NCBI GenBank assembly: GCA_020052545.1
Contig: JAGVOV010000189.1
Coordinates: 1-5,604, forward strand
Origin: an archaeon
GTDB lineage: Archaea; Nanobdellota; Nanobdellia; Woesearchaeales; JAGVOV01
Length of the DNA stretch: 5,604 nt
Direction of reading: 5' to 3'
The notes under the pieces are model-generated. The model worked only from the letters and a program-made list of their open reading frames with translations, was not told the DNA's origin and did not search any database. The stretch's first letter is position 1. Each line of letters begins with the position of its first letter. Below are positions 1 to 5,542 of the stretch, one piece after another. The position numbers and the translations under genes are program-made.

Positions 1-590
1 GGCCTCGGCTGGAAAATCTCACCATCTTCGATAAGGCTCTCAATGATCCTTGGCGCATTCTCATACTTGGATCGTTTCACAACTTCATCATAATCTGCGC
101 CGTCGCCGGAATCAAGCTCTTTGATAAGGCCGTAAATAACTTTAACTATATTTTTTCCGCCCTCGTCGTCTGTTTCCTGGATGTTTTCAACAGCTTCAGG
201 CTCTGCTGCGGTCTCCTTCCTCTCGAGCTCTTTTTTCCTGTATTCAACCCAAGATTTATTTTCAATCTTTCTGACTATCTCTGCCATTATGTAGCGTTCA
301 TTCCCAAGCTCTCTTGGCCTGCCGACGACCATGACAACATCCCCTATGACAACAGTGTTGAGGGTGCCTTTATTCTGAAGGTCCCTCAGTTCTATGACGC
401 CACTTCCATCATCAACCATAGCATTATTATCTGCCTTATTCACGACAGAAGCGACAACATTAACTCTTGAGACTTCTTTACCACCTATCACAACAAAATT
501 CGGCTCCCAGCCTTCCTTCCTTTCATACCTTCCCCCAAGTATGTCTTTTATGAGGACCTTATATGCGACCAATCTTTTGGGCTGTTCCAT
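1..590 (-). CDS. RPA-like single-stranded-DNA-binding protein (OB fold plus winged helix), partial at its 3' end
   Basis: The frame is open from ATG at 590 to the window edge (196 full codons, no stop). The protein begins MEQPKRLVAYKVLIKDIL. Residues about 36-110 look like an OB fold, with the run SRVNVVASVVNK, then MVDDGSGVIELRDL, then VVIGDVVMVVGRPREL. This matches the archaeal RPA32-type family (COG3390 group) as I know it. An acidic, charged linker (about 118-145) leads to a winged-helix-like end (about 146-196) closing with GEIFQPR. Family members bind single-stranded DNA in replication and repair, alone or with other RPA subunits. The start is supported by TTTTAAAA centred 26-27 bases upstream, as expected for a leaderless mRNA; no Shine-Dalgarno site is visible. 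It lies 35 bases after the transporter gene, on the same strand. The C-terminus is missing, so the full length is unknown. The family call is confident; the exact subunit is not. Confidence 0.85.
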   Translation of the reverse strand, partial: MEQPKRLVAYKVLIKDILGGRYERKEGWEPNFVVIGGKEVSRVNVVASVVNKADNNAMVDDGSGVIELRDLQNKGTLNTVVIGDVVMVVGRPRELGNERYIMAEIVRKIENKSWVEYRKKELERKETAAEPEAVENIQETDDEGGKNIVKVIYGLIKELDSGDGADYDEVVKRSKYENAPRIIESLIEDGEIFQPR

Positions 591-612
591 ACGGCAGAGA
601 AAGGGAGTTTTG

Positions 613-620
613 TTTTAAAA
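613..620 (-). promoter_or_regulatory. TATA-like box of the rpa-like gene
   Basis: TTTTAAAA sits in the 35-base gap after the transporter stop, centred about 26 bases before the ATG at 590. That spacing would put the transcript start at or next to the start codon. The rpa-like gene may therefore be transcribed on its own as well as by readthrough. Confidence 0.45.
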
Positions 621-625
621 GATTG

Positions 626-1474
626 CTAAAAAGCGTAAAGCAGTGATATCCCAAGGATAATTAGGAACAATCCGGCAACCCTCTTGCTAATTTCTTCCCT
701 TTCACCAAGCAGGACCATGCCCCCGATGACGCTAAAGATGACTGAAGCCTGAGACACAGGGACTGCTCTCGACACTTCTCCAGAAAAGATCGCCGCTGAA
801 AGGAATGCCCGGAACCCTGCAAACAATATTGAGCATACCAGCACCATCTTCCAAAAAACTGCATCTTGTTTAGTCCTGTCTTTGTTCAGAGAGACCTGTG
901 TCAGCCCGAAAAGGCCGCAAGCGATCATGACAAGAGATGCATAGGACACAATACCGAAACCAGAAAGCAGATTTTTGTCAATAAGGAATCCTACAGCCAG
1001 AGAAGCCGCCCCAAGTGTGCTGTACAAAACACCTTTGGAAAAGTCTTTGTTTATGTAACCTTTTCTATAAGATACCACGACGGCACCTGCAATTATCAAT
1101 AATATTGCCAGGGCCTTAAGCAGCGAAAAAGATTCTGAAAAAAACAAGACACCGCCCATAAGGACTAGGACAAGCCTCAACTGAGTGATTATCTGCGAGA
1201 GCGAGACATCTATTTTGTTCAGCGACTTGTAAGTGTAAAGATCGCCATACCAATAGCTTATGGCGGCGACGCAGAACAATGCCCAAGACCACACTGAGCT
1301 CGGCAGTTTAAAGCCGGCAATAGCAGCTATCGGAAGCAGCATCAGGCCGACAATCAGATCATGGTATGCAGTGAACTTGATGGCATCAACCTTTTTGCCC
1401 AAGAACCGCTTCGCGTATACTTTCTCTATAGCATAGAAGAGCGCGGCCATTATAGCATAGATGAACCAATCCAT
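626..1474 (-). CDS. EamA/DMT-superfamily membrane transporter
   Basis: This is a 282-residue, strongly hydrophobic protein with about ten predicted membrane segments: roughly 3-16, 36-55, 62-79, 91-112, 118-135, 148-165, 174-193, 208-229, 238-257 and 264-282. It has the two-fold EamA layout. The end of each half repeats the family pattern of a glycine- or phenylalanine-rich helix, a glutamate, and a closing hydrophobic helix (FFSESFSLLKALAILLIIAG and VLLGEREEISKRVAGLFLII). The length is normal for the drug/metabolite transporter superfamily, whose members move small metabolites across the cytoplasmic membrane. The substrate cannot be read from sequence. The ATG at 1474 is supported by a strong TATA box about 29 bases upstream, so the mRNA is probably leaderless. 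It sits between replication genes, but nothing links it to replication; co-location is probably incidental. Confidence 0.85.
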   Translation of the reverse strand: MDWFIYAIMAALFYAIEKVYAKRFLGKKVDAIKFTAYHDLIVGLMLLPIAAIAGFKLPSSVWSWALFCVAAISYWYGDLYTYKSLNKIDVSLSQIITQLRLVLVLMGGVLFFSESFSLLKALAILLIIAGAVVVSYRKGYINKDFSKGVLYSTLGAASLAVGFLIDKNLLSGFGIVSYASLVMIACGLFGLTQVSLNKDRTKQDAVFWKMVLVCSILFAGFRAFLSAAIFSGEVSRAVPVSQASVIFSVIGGMVLLGEREEISKRVAGLFLIILGISLLYAF

Positions 1475-1497
1475 ATTCGCATAAATTGTTTGTTTAC

Positions 1498-1508
1498 TTA
1501 TAAATATA
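1498..1508 (-). promoter_or_regulatory. TATA box of the EamA transporter gene
   Basis: The minus strand reads TATATTTATAA, centred about 29 bases before the ATG at 1474. It lies in the short gap after the nuclease stop codon. The spacing predicts a leaderless or nearly leaderless transcript. Confidence 0.6.
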
Positions 1509-1515
1509 TCTCATC

Positions 1516-1521
1516 AAAAAA
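1516..1521 (-). terminator. Possible oligo-T terminator after the nuclease gene
   Basis: On the minus strand a run of six T residues follows two bases after the TAG stop at 1524-1526. Archaeal RNA polymerase commonly stops at such oligo-T tracts without a hairpin. The run is short and the region is A/T-rich, so chance is possible. Confidence 0.35.
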
Positions 1522-1523
1522 TA

Positions 1524-2462
1524 CTAATTTGCAACCAAAATTGTCTGTGTTTCATCAAAAACATTGTTCTTGAATTGATGGCATTTTATCGCTAAATCCC
1601 CCCTTCCAATCAGCTTCATGCTTCTTGCAAGTTCTTCTGAGTAAACGTACTCAACATTATTATTTTTAGTTTCAATTCCCTTAAAAATGCACCAGAATTC
1701 AAGCTTTCTCCCATTTGAGCAGTATCTTCTAATTTGGTCCTCGAAACCCCTATAGCCACAAGTTTTTACTTCGATAAACATTTGCTTGTTTGGAACAAAT
1801 ATGTCGGGAATTCCAACTTCTTCATCCTTGAATTGAGAGATTATACTTCCATAAAGTGCCTCTGCCATTTCTTCACAATGTTTTTGCCATGCTTTCCAAA
1901 TATTGTTGTTTCTTCCATCATTTGGTGTAAGGCCCGCTCGCAGGCAAGCTGCAGTGTAGCTTCCAAACTTTTTCACGAATGGAAGAATGCTCGGACAGTC
2001 TCCTCTCTCATTAATTTCTTCCCTTGTTGGGGTTCTATTTAATTCTGAATATAACTTCCTTAAAATTATTATTAATTCTTCTCTGTTTATTTTATAATTA
2101 ACAATTAAACCAGCTTCCCTCATTGCATTATTAAATGAACCGAAAAACTTCCTGCACACACCTTTAGAAGGCATCAGTCGATCTTTATCTAAATCTCTTT
2201 GTGTGGGGCATTTTCCAATCTCTTTTGACTTTTTTCTTAATAAATCTAAAATTTCCTCTTCAGACCAGATTCTGTAATAATTATTAACTTTCAATTTTGA
2301 AGCAATTAAGGCATGATTCCAAGAACCAAATTCTAGCTCAAAAACAGATCTATCTGGCATGTTGTTTTTTCTCCCAACATCGTAGCTAGTTGGATTTTCC
2401 CCCAATCTTATTGATAATTGTTTTAAGCTTCCAATCAAGAATTTTCGTTTGTATTTTTTCAT
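1524..2462 (-). CDS. Putative free-standing homing endonuclease: three HNH-associated repeats plus PD-(D/E)XK nuclease domain
   Basis: This is a 312-residue protein. Residues 8-57, 71-119 and 130-178 are three copies of the homing endonuclease associated repeat: a helix with a basic patch, a P-T/S-x-x-D/E turn (ENPTSYDV, KCPTQRDL, RTPTREEI), then FGS[WFY] and a closing A-L or AGL helix. These repeats are thought to bind DNA. The C-terminal part (185-312) fits a PD-(D/E)XK fold: a helix with glutamates near 197-201, PD at 219-220, E231-V-K233, then a helix with Q243 and Y247. No HNH or LAGLIDADG motif is seen. The likely role is site-specific DNA cleavage as a selfish element. An open frame also runs upstream to TTG at 2477, but GGAGGT lies inside that extension, eight bases before the ATG at 2462, so 2462 is the better start. 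The gene looks richer in A/T than its neighbours, which suggests transfer. An inactive remnant or a repair nuclease remains possible. Confidence 0.75.
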   Translation of the reverse strand: MKKYKRKFLIGSLKQLSIRLGENPTSYDVGRKNNMPDRSVFELEFGSWNHALIASKLKVNNYYRIWSEEEILDLLRKKSKEIGKCPTQRDLDKDRLMPSKGVCRKFFGSFNNAMREAGLIVNYKINREELIIILRKLYSELNRTPTREEINERGDCPSILPFVKKFGSYTAACLRAGLTPNDGRNNNIWKAWQKHCEEMAEALYGSIISQFKDEEVGIPDIFVPNKQMFIEVKTCGYRGFEDQIRRYCSNGRKLEFWCIFKGIETKNNNVEYVYSEELARSMKLIGRGDLAIKCHQFKNNVFDETQTILVAN

Positions 2463-2469
2463 TTTCTCA

Positions 2470-2475
2470 ACCTCC
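2470..2475 (-). promoter_or_regulatory. Shine-Dalgarno site of the nuclease gene, deciding the start
   Basis: The minus strand reads GGAGGTTGAGAAAATG. The GGAGG core is eight bases before the ATG at 2462. This rules against the longer TTG start at 2477, whose codon would sit next to the ribosome site. Three of its bases (GGA, 2475-2473) lie in the stem of the adjacent hairpin. Confidence 0.75.
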
Positions 2476-2504
2476 AAAGTTTTCTACTTTAAGCAAACTT
2501 TGGA
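2473..2504 (-). repeat. Perfect 10-bp inverted repeat that would hide the nuclease ribosome site
   Basis: Arms TCCAAAGTTT (2473-2482) and AAACTTTGGA (2495-2504) are exact reverse complements around a 12-base loop. In the minus-strand mRNA the 3' arm ends in GGA of the GGAGGT Shine-Dalgarno site, so the folded form would partly block ribosome binding. A regulatory role is inferred; the repeat itself is directly visible. Confidence 0.6.
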
Positions 2505-2615
2505 TTGACAAAAGAAAACGTTGAGCAGAACTGCGTGAAAGACTTTTGCTGTTAAGCGAAAGGCGCAATTTGGCAGTTTTGCGTGTTTTCTTTCTGAGAA
2601 TTTATCAAGGCTCAT
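2484..2615 (-). CDS. Possible 43-codon leader ORF upstream of the nuclease gene
   Basis: The frame runs from ATG at 2615 to TAG at 2486-2484, beginning MSLDKFSERKHAKL and ending QSKVCLK. I recognise no family. Its stop codon falls in the loop of the hairpin that covers the nuclease ribosome site, so translating ribosomes could open that hairpin. Against it: an open frame of this length arises by chance fairly often, there is no Shine-Dalgarno site, and the same bases form a strong inverted repeat. A pseudogene tail or plain noncoding DNA is just as likely. Confidence 0.15.
   Translation of the reverse strand: MSLDKFSERKHAKLPNCAFRLTAKVFHAVLLNVFFCQSKVCLK
2511..2593. repeat. Rod-like three-stem inverted-repeat element, possible structured RNA
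   Basis: Three nested stems are visible. The outer stem is 2511-2519 with 2585-2593 (9 bp, perfect). The middle stem is 2525-2534 with 2573-2582 (10 bp, one imperfect pair). The inner stem is 2543-2550 with 2555-2562 (8 bp, one imperfect pair) and has a GTTA loop. Both imperfect pairs are G.U in a plus-strand RNA but A/C clashes in a minus-strand RNA, which hints at plus-strand transcription. I see no ACA box, C/D box or K-turn, and no convincing plus-strand promoter. It could also be a DNA-level palindrome belonging to the mobile nuclease unit, or part of the nuclease mRNA leader. Confidence 0.45.
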
Positions 2616-2620
2616 TAATA
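2614..2620 (-). promoter_or_regulatory. Candidate TATA box for the nuclease gene
   Basis: The minus strand reads TATTAAT. A start about 27 bases downstream would fall near 2590, at the beginning of the three-stem element, giving a leader of about 130 bases with the Shine-Dalgarno site at its end. The upstream bases are not a good BRE. A second A/T-rich candidate lies at the end of mcm (about 2643-2652). Confidence 0.3.
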
Positions 2621-2648
2621 TGCCTCACGCGCGAATGTCCCGTGCAAA

Positions 2649-4679
2649 TTAAATTTTGCTAATGAATCCCCGACGGGGCTCGAAGATGTCACCCGAACGC
2701 TTCAATTTCTCTATAGCCTCTTCAACTTTATCTTCCTGCATGCCTTTTGCTGCAGCCTCTCTTAAGATATCTTCAATCGGGATGTTTTTGCCTAGTGTTG
2801 ACTCAAGCTCTGAAATAATCTCCCTTATGCTGATTATCTTCGTCCTTTCAGATGAAGATATTCCTGTCGATATCCTATCTATGTCAACAAGTCCAGTCTC
2901 TGTATCAAGGCCGAACTGCTTCAGGCAGTAATCGACCAAGTCAATGGCACGTCTCGCATCCTTCCTTGTGACCTTCTCACCAAGCCTTGTTTTTGCTGAT
3001 GCCTCGGAAAGCCTAACCAAGGCCTCTAATTGCCTTGCAGATATAGGAATTGTCTTTATTTCGCCGCCGACAGAACCAGAGAGGCGCATCTTAAGGTAAT
3101 ATTCTTTTATTTCCTCAACAGCGCCTTCAGTCAGTTTTGGATGGATCCTGAGCCTGGCATAAGCAAGATATTTTCTCAGTAAAGGAGAAGCAATCTCGCC
3201 TTCCTCTGTCTTCGGATTCTGGTGAAGATTGAGGATGAAGCTGACCATCTCATTGTCTTTCTCCAGATTCGGCATGTCTCTTATGGCAAATATCAAGTCA
3301 AATCTGTTGATCAATGTCGGAGGAAGATCTATCTGCTTGGGAATTGTCTCGTAAGGGTCAAATCTTCCAAATTTTGGGTTTGCAGCAGCAAGGACTGTGG
3401 TTTCTGCGCGAAGCGTAGCTTGGATATTGGCCTTGCTGATTGTGACGGTCTGCCCCTCTAGGGCTTCATGCATCGCGCTCCTGTCTTCTGTGCTCATCTT
3501 GTCCAATTCATCGATGCAGCAGAGGCCGCGATTGGCTAGGACAAGTGCGCCAGCTTCCAGACTCCAGCCTTTCAGGAATTCATCTTTAACGACAGCTGCA
3601 GTCAGGCCAGCACCTGAAGCGCCTTTGCCTGAGATAAAACGGCCTTTAGGCGCGACTTTTGATATCCTTTTCAACAATTGCGATTTTCCCGATCCTGGGT
3701 CGCCGACAAGCAGGACATGCACATCTCCCCTAGTGACAGAGCTGTCATCCCTTGTCTTCCTCTCACCACCTACAAGCTGGAAAACTAGCGCTTCCTTGAT
3801 CTTCTGGTGACCGAAGATGCTCGGCGCGATAGAATTGACAAGCCTTTCATACAACCTCGGATCTGCGCCTATTTCTCTTATCTCCTGCTCTTCTTCCGGC
3901 GTTATCTGGATGTCACTATAATCATCAAGCACAGGCTCGACAAAAATAGCATCAATCATCAAGTCAAAGCGCGTGCTTTGCATCCCCCCTTGCAATGTTA
4001 TTGGGACCTCTTTGACGATGCCATTGACAAGTATCTTTGTTCCAGGATTCGTCTTCTTGTCGGTTATCGGGCTGACAAGGTCGTTCTTCAGGAATATGTT
4101 TATCCTCTTGGGCTGCTCGCCGCCTTCCAAATCTTCAGAAGATTCCTCGAGAACAATGCCTTGAGCATCTACAAGCTCCTTGCTCAGCAGCCTGAAGACA
4201 CCTTTCCTGCCGCATGCGCATCTGTTCGGCTCCTTGAACTTTGAATCAAGCTGGATGACAGAAAGCACATTACCGCAGCTCGGGCATTCAAATCTCGCTG
4301 TCGTCACTTGTGGCCTGACATCGGACTTTTGCCTTACGACACCCTCAACATACAGGAATTTGCCTATATGCTCGGTCCTGATGTTCCTTATCATGATGTT
4401 CTGGGTGTCAGGAAGGTTCTTTATCCTTATCTTGAAGTTCCTTATCTGGTCTTTCAGCTCACTGGGCAGGTCGAACTGCTCGACTGCGATCTCAAACGCC
4501 TTGATGGTCTCTTCAGGATCATCAAGAATCAGTTCCCCAAGAGTTACATCAAACTTAACAATCTCATCAAAATCTACAACGAAGAATTTCTGGCCTTTTC
4601 TCACCGACTCAAGGATCTGGGTCTTATAAAAATCCTCGAGGAATTCATGAAACCTTTTGATCTGTTCTGTTACTTCCAT
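2649..4679 (-). CDS. mcm: MCM replicative DNA helicase
   Basis: This is a 676-residue, full-length, intein-free archaeal MCM, the hexameric 3'-5' helicase that unwinds DNA at the fork. The N-terminal domain (about 1-250) includes a zinc-binding insertion with C132, C135, C154 and C156. The AAA+ core has Walker A GDPGSGKS (326-333), the helix-2 insert around GKGASGAGL (351-359), Walker B CCIDELDK (387-394), the pre-sensor hairpin lysine K416 in ISKANIQ, sensor 1 N434 in AAANPKFGRF, arginine finger R459 in INRFD, and sensor 2 R549 in ISARQLEALVRL. A winged helix closes the protein (about 612-676), ending GDIFEPRRGFI. All catalytic residues are present. The last zinc pair is C-A-C rather than the C-x-x-C I would expect. 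The ATG at 4679 is the first in frame and follows an A/T-rich promoter without a Shine-Dalgarno site. tbp lies upstream and the nuclease gene downstream. Confidence 0.97.
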   Translation of the reverse strand: MEVTEQIKRFHEFLEDFYKTQILESVRKGQKFFVVDFDEIVKFDVTLGELILDDPEETIKAFEIAVEQFDLPSELKDQIRNFKIRIKNLPDTQNIMIRNIRTEHIGKFLYVEGVVRQKSDVRPQVTTARFECPSCGNVLSVIQLDSKFKEPNRCACGRKGVFRLLSKELVDAQGIVLEESSEDLEGGEQPKRINIFLKNDLVSPITDKKTNPGTKILVNGIVKEVPITLQGGMQSTRFDLMIDAIFVEPVLDDYSDIQITPEEEQEIREIGADPRLYERLVNSIAPSIFGHQKIKEALVFQLVGGERKTRDDSSVTRGDVHVLLVGDPGSGKSQLLKRISKVAPKGRFISGKGASGAGLTAAVVKDEFLKGWSLEAGALVLANRGLCCIDELDKMSTEDRSAMHEALEGQTVTISKANIQATLRAETTVLAAANPKFGRFDPYETIPKQIDLPPTLINRFDLIFAIRDMPNLEKDNEMVSFILNLHQNPKTEEGEIASPLLRKYLAYARLRIHPKLTEGAVEEIKEYYLKMRLSGSVGGEIKTIPISARQLEALVRLSEASAKTRLGEKVTRKDARRAIDLVDYCLKQFGLDTETGLVDIDRISTGISSSERTKIISIREIISELESTLGKNIPIEDILREAAAKGMQEDKVEEAIEKLKRSGDIFEPRRGFISKI

Positions 4680-4707
4680 TGTTTGTGGCCTTTTTTAATT
4701 ATTTTTG

Positions 4708-4718
4708 ATATTTTTATC
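4708..4718 (-). promoter_or_regulatory. Candidate proximal TATA region of mcm
   Basis: The minus strand reads GATAAAAATAT about 30-40 bases before the mcm ATG, within a longer A/T tract (4691-4718). This predicts a very short leader. A second TATA-like element, TATTTAAG, lies near 4799-4806 and could drive a longer leader. Which one is used cannot be told from sequence. Confidence 0.4.
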
Positions 4719-4720
4719 TC

Positions 4721-4755
4721 AAATGGAAGTCACGAGCGCGAGATTACTTCCATTT
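4721..4755. repeat. 10-bp inverted repeat upstream of the mcm promoter, possible operator
   Basis: AAATGGAAGT (4721-4730) and ACTTCCATTT (4746-4755) are exact reverse complements, 15 bases apart. The right arm lies in an 11-base sequence, TTACTTCCATT (4744-4754), that recurs exactly at 4670-4680 over the mcm start codon. The placement just upstream of the TATA region suits a regulator binding site. No known regulator motif is recognised. Confidence 0.4.
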
Positions 4756-4823
4756 TGTTTACCTATTGCAGCCTTATGCCTATGCTTGAATCTATATCAC
4801 TTAAATACTCCGCGCAGCCCTGT

Positions 4824-4845
4824 CTTGTGATGCGTGCATCACAAG
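4824..4845. repeat. 22-bp near-perfect palindrome between tbp and mcm
   Basis: Arms CTTGTGATGC and GCATCACAAG are exact reverse complements around a two-base GT centre. As RNA it would form a 9-bp stem with a CGTG or CACG tetraloop, about 30 bases after the tbp stop codon. It may be a 3' stem-loop of the tbp mRNA or a dimer-protein binding site. No oligo-T tract follows it on the minus strand, so it is not a typical terminator. Confidence 0.5.
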
Positions 4846-4874
4846 GCTACGAACGCCAGTGAGTCTGTCCAGTG

Positions 4875-5438
4875 TTACTTAGACATTACTCTCTTCAAGT
4901 CTTCAATCAAAGTGTCAAGCGCCTTGTTGACAGCTTCCTCTGATTTTGTACCGGTGCAGACAACCTTGCCATTGCTGAAAAGCAAGAATGTTGCCTTTGC
5001 CTGCTGCAGCTTATAGACCAAACCCGGGAACTGTTCCGGCTCGTACTCTGTATTTTCGAGCTTCATAGCCAAAACATTGAGGTTCAAAGGCATGCCGACG
5101 TTCCCTGACGCGACGATGTTCTGAACCACAATCTCAGGCTCTATAGTGATTTTGACATTTATCTTCTCCAGGCTCTTTATTATCTTCTTTATGCTCTCCT
5201 GCACCTTATCAAGGCTCCTTGCTCCTGTGCAGACAACCTTGCCTGAGCTGAAAATCAATGCAGAAGTCTTTGGCTCCTTGATCCTTATGACCAGGCCTGG
5301 AAACTGTTCTGGATTATACTCTGTGTTGCTCAATGTTGCGGCCATCTTCTCCAGCGGAATGTCATGGCCAAGTGAAGTACTGACGACAATATTTACCACC
5401 TGTATCTCTCGTTTAGCAGGCGCTTCTTTTTTTGCCAT
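4875..5438 (-). CDS. tbp: TATA-binding protein (TBP)
   Basis: This is a 187-residue protein made of two tandem TBP repeats (about 11-91 and 102-184), forming the saddle that binds and bends the TATA box and recruits TFB and RNA polymerase. Each repeat carries the family landmarks: Q[NV]IV near the start, EQFPGLV (44-50 and 135-141) and [SN]GKVVCTG (65-72 and 156-163). The four expected DNA-intercalating phenylalanines are present at F46, F63, F137 and F154. The length is normal for an archaeal TBP, including a short basic N-terminus and a short C-terminal tail. The ATG at 5438 is set by a GGGGGTGG ribosome site six bases upstream and a strong TATA box further up. It is the first gene left of the putative origin and is followed by mcm on the same strand, about 195 bases away. 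Confidence 0.97.
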   Translation of the reverse strand: MAKKEAPAKREIQVVNIVVSTSLGHDIPLEKMAATLSNTEYNPEQFPGLVIRIKEPKTSALIFSSGKVVCTGARSLDKVQESIKKIIKSLEKINVKITIEPEIVVQNIVASGNVGMPLNLNVLAMKLENTEYEPEQFPGLVYKLQQAKATFLLFSNGKVVCTGTKSEEAVNKALDTLIEDLKRVMSK

Positions 5439-5444
5439 TAAAAT

Positions 5445-5452
5445 CCACCCCC
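5445..5452 (-). promoter_or_regulatory. Shine-Dalgarno site of tbp
   Basis: The minus strand reads GGGGGTGGATTTTAATG. GGGGGTG can pair with the CACCUCC anti-Shine-Dalgarno with one G.U pair, six to seven bases before the ATG. Together with the upstream TATA box this predicts a short leader of roughly 20 bases. Confidence 0.6.
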
Positions 5453-5479
5453 AATGGATAATTCCTTAGAAAAGGGGCC

Positions 5480-5492
5480 TTATTTATAAATA
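5480..5492 (-). promoter_or_regulatory. TATA box of tbp
   Basis: The minus strand reads GTATTTATAAATAA, a strong TATA element, about 45-50 bases before the ATG. Transcription would start near 5455-5460. A second TATA-like stretch, GTTTAAATAC, lies further upstream at about 5498-5507. Confidence 0.6.
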
Positions 5493-5542
5493 CTTTTGTA
5501 TTTAAACAGAGGTTTTTGTTTATATAGTTGCTGGAATGTATA

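Noticed and set aside
394..618. Plus-strand open frame of 74 codons
   Set aside because: It lies antisense to the rpa-like gene, has no family features, and is best explained as a shadow of that gene's codon pattern.
1524..2462. Holliday junction resolvase or Vsr-type repair enzyme
   Set aside because: The PD...EVK...Q pattern is shared with resolvases, but the three homing-endonuclease-associated repeats and their DNA-binding character point to a homing enzyme; kept only as an alternative.
2463..2477. Extension of the nuclease gene to a TTG start at 2477
   Set aside because: The extension contains the GGAGGT ribosome site placed eight bases before the ATG at 2462, so the shorter form is far more likely.
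2511..2593. H/ACA or C/D box guide RNA
   Set aside because: The stems and internal loops superficially resemble an H/ACA hairpin, but there is no ACA after the lower stem, no K-turn, and no C or D box.
2649..4679. Intein in mcm
   Set aside because: Walker A, Walker B, sensor and arginine-finger regions are continuous, with no inserted splicing or endonuclease domain.
4824..4845. CRP/FNR-type operator (TGTGA ... TCACA)
   Set aside because: The half-sites match, but the spacing is eight bases rather than six and the family is bacterial, so the resemblance is probably coincidental.
4308..4862. Plus-strand open frame of 184 codons over the mcm start and the tbp-mcm spacer
   Set aside because: Most of it is antisense to conserved MCM sequence, and the rest runs through the spacer's promoter and palindrome. 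No recognisable domain.
4800..4874. tRNA remnant suggested by GGCGTTCGTAGCC on the minus strand
   Set aside because: The T-loop consensus is broken and no acceptor, D or anticodon arms can be formed.
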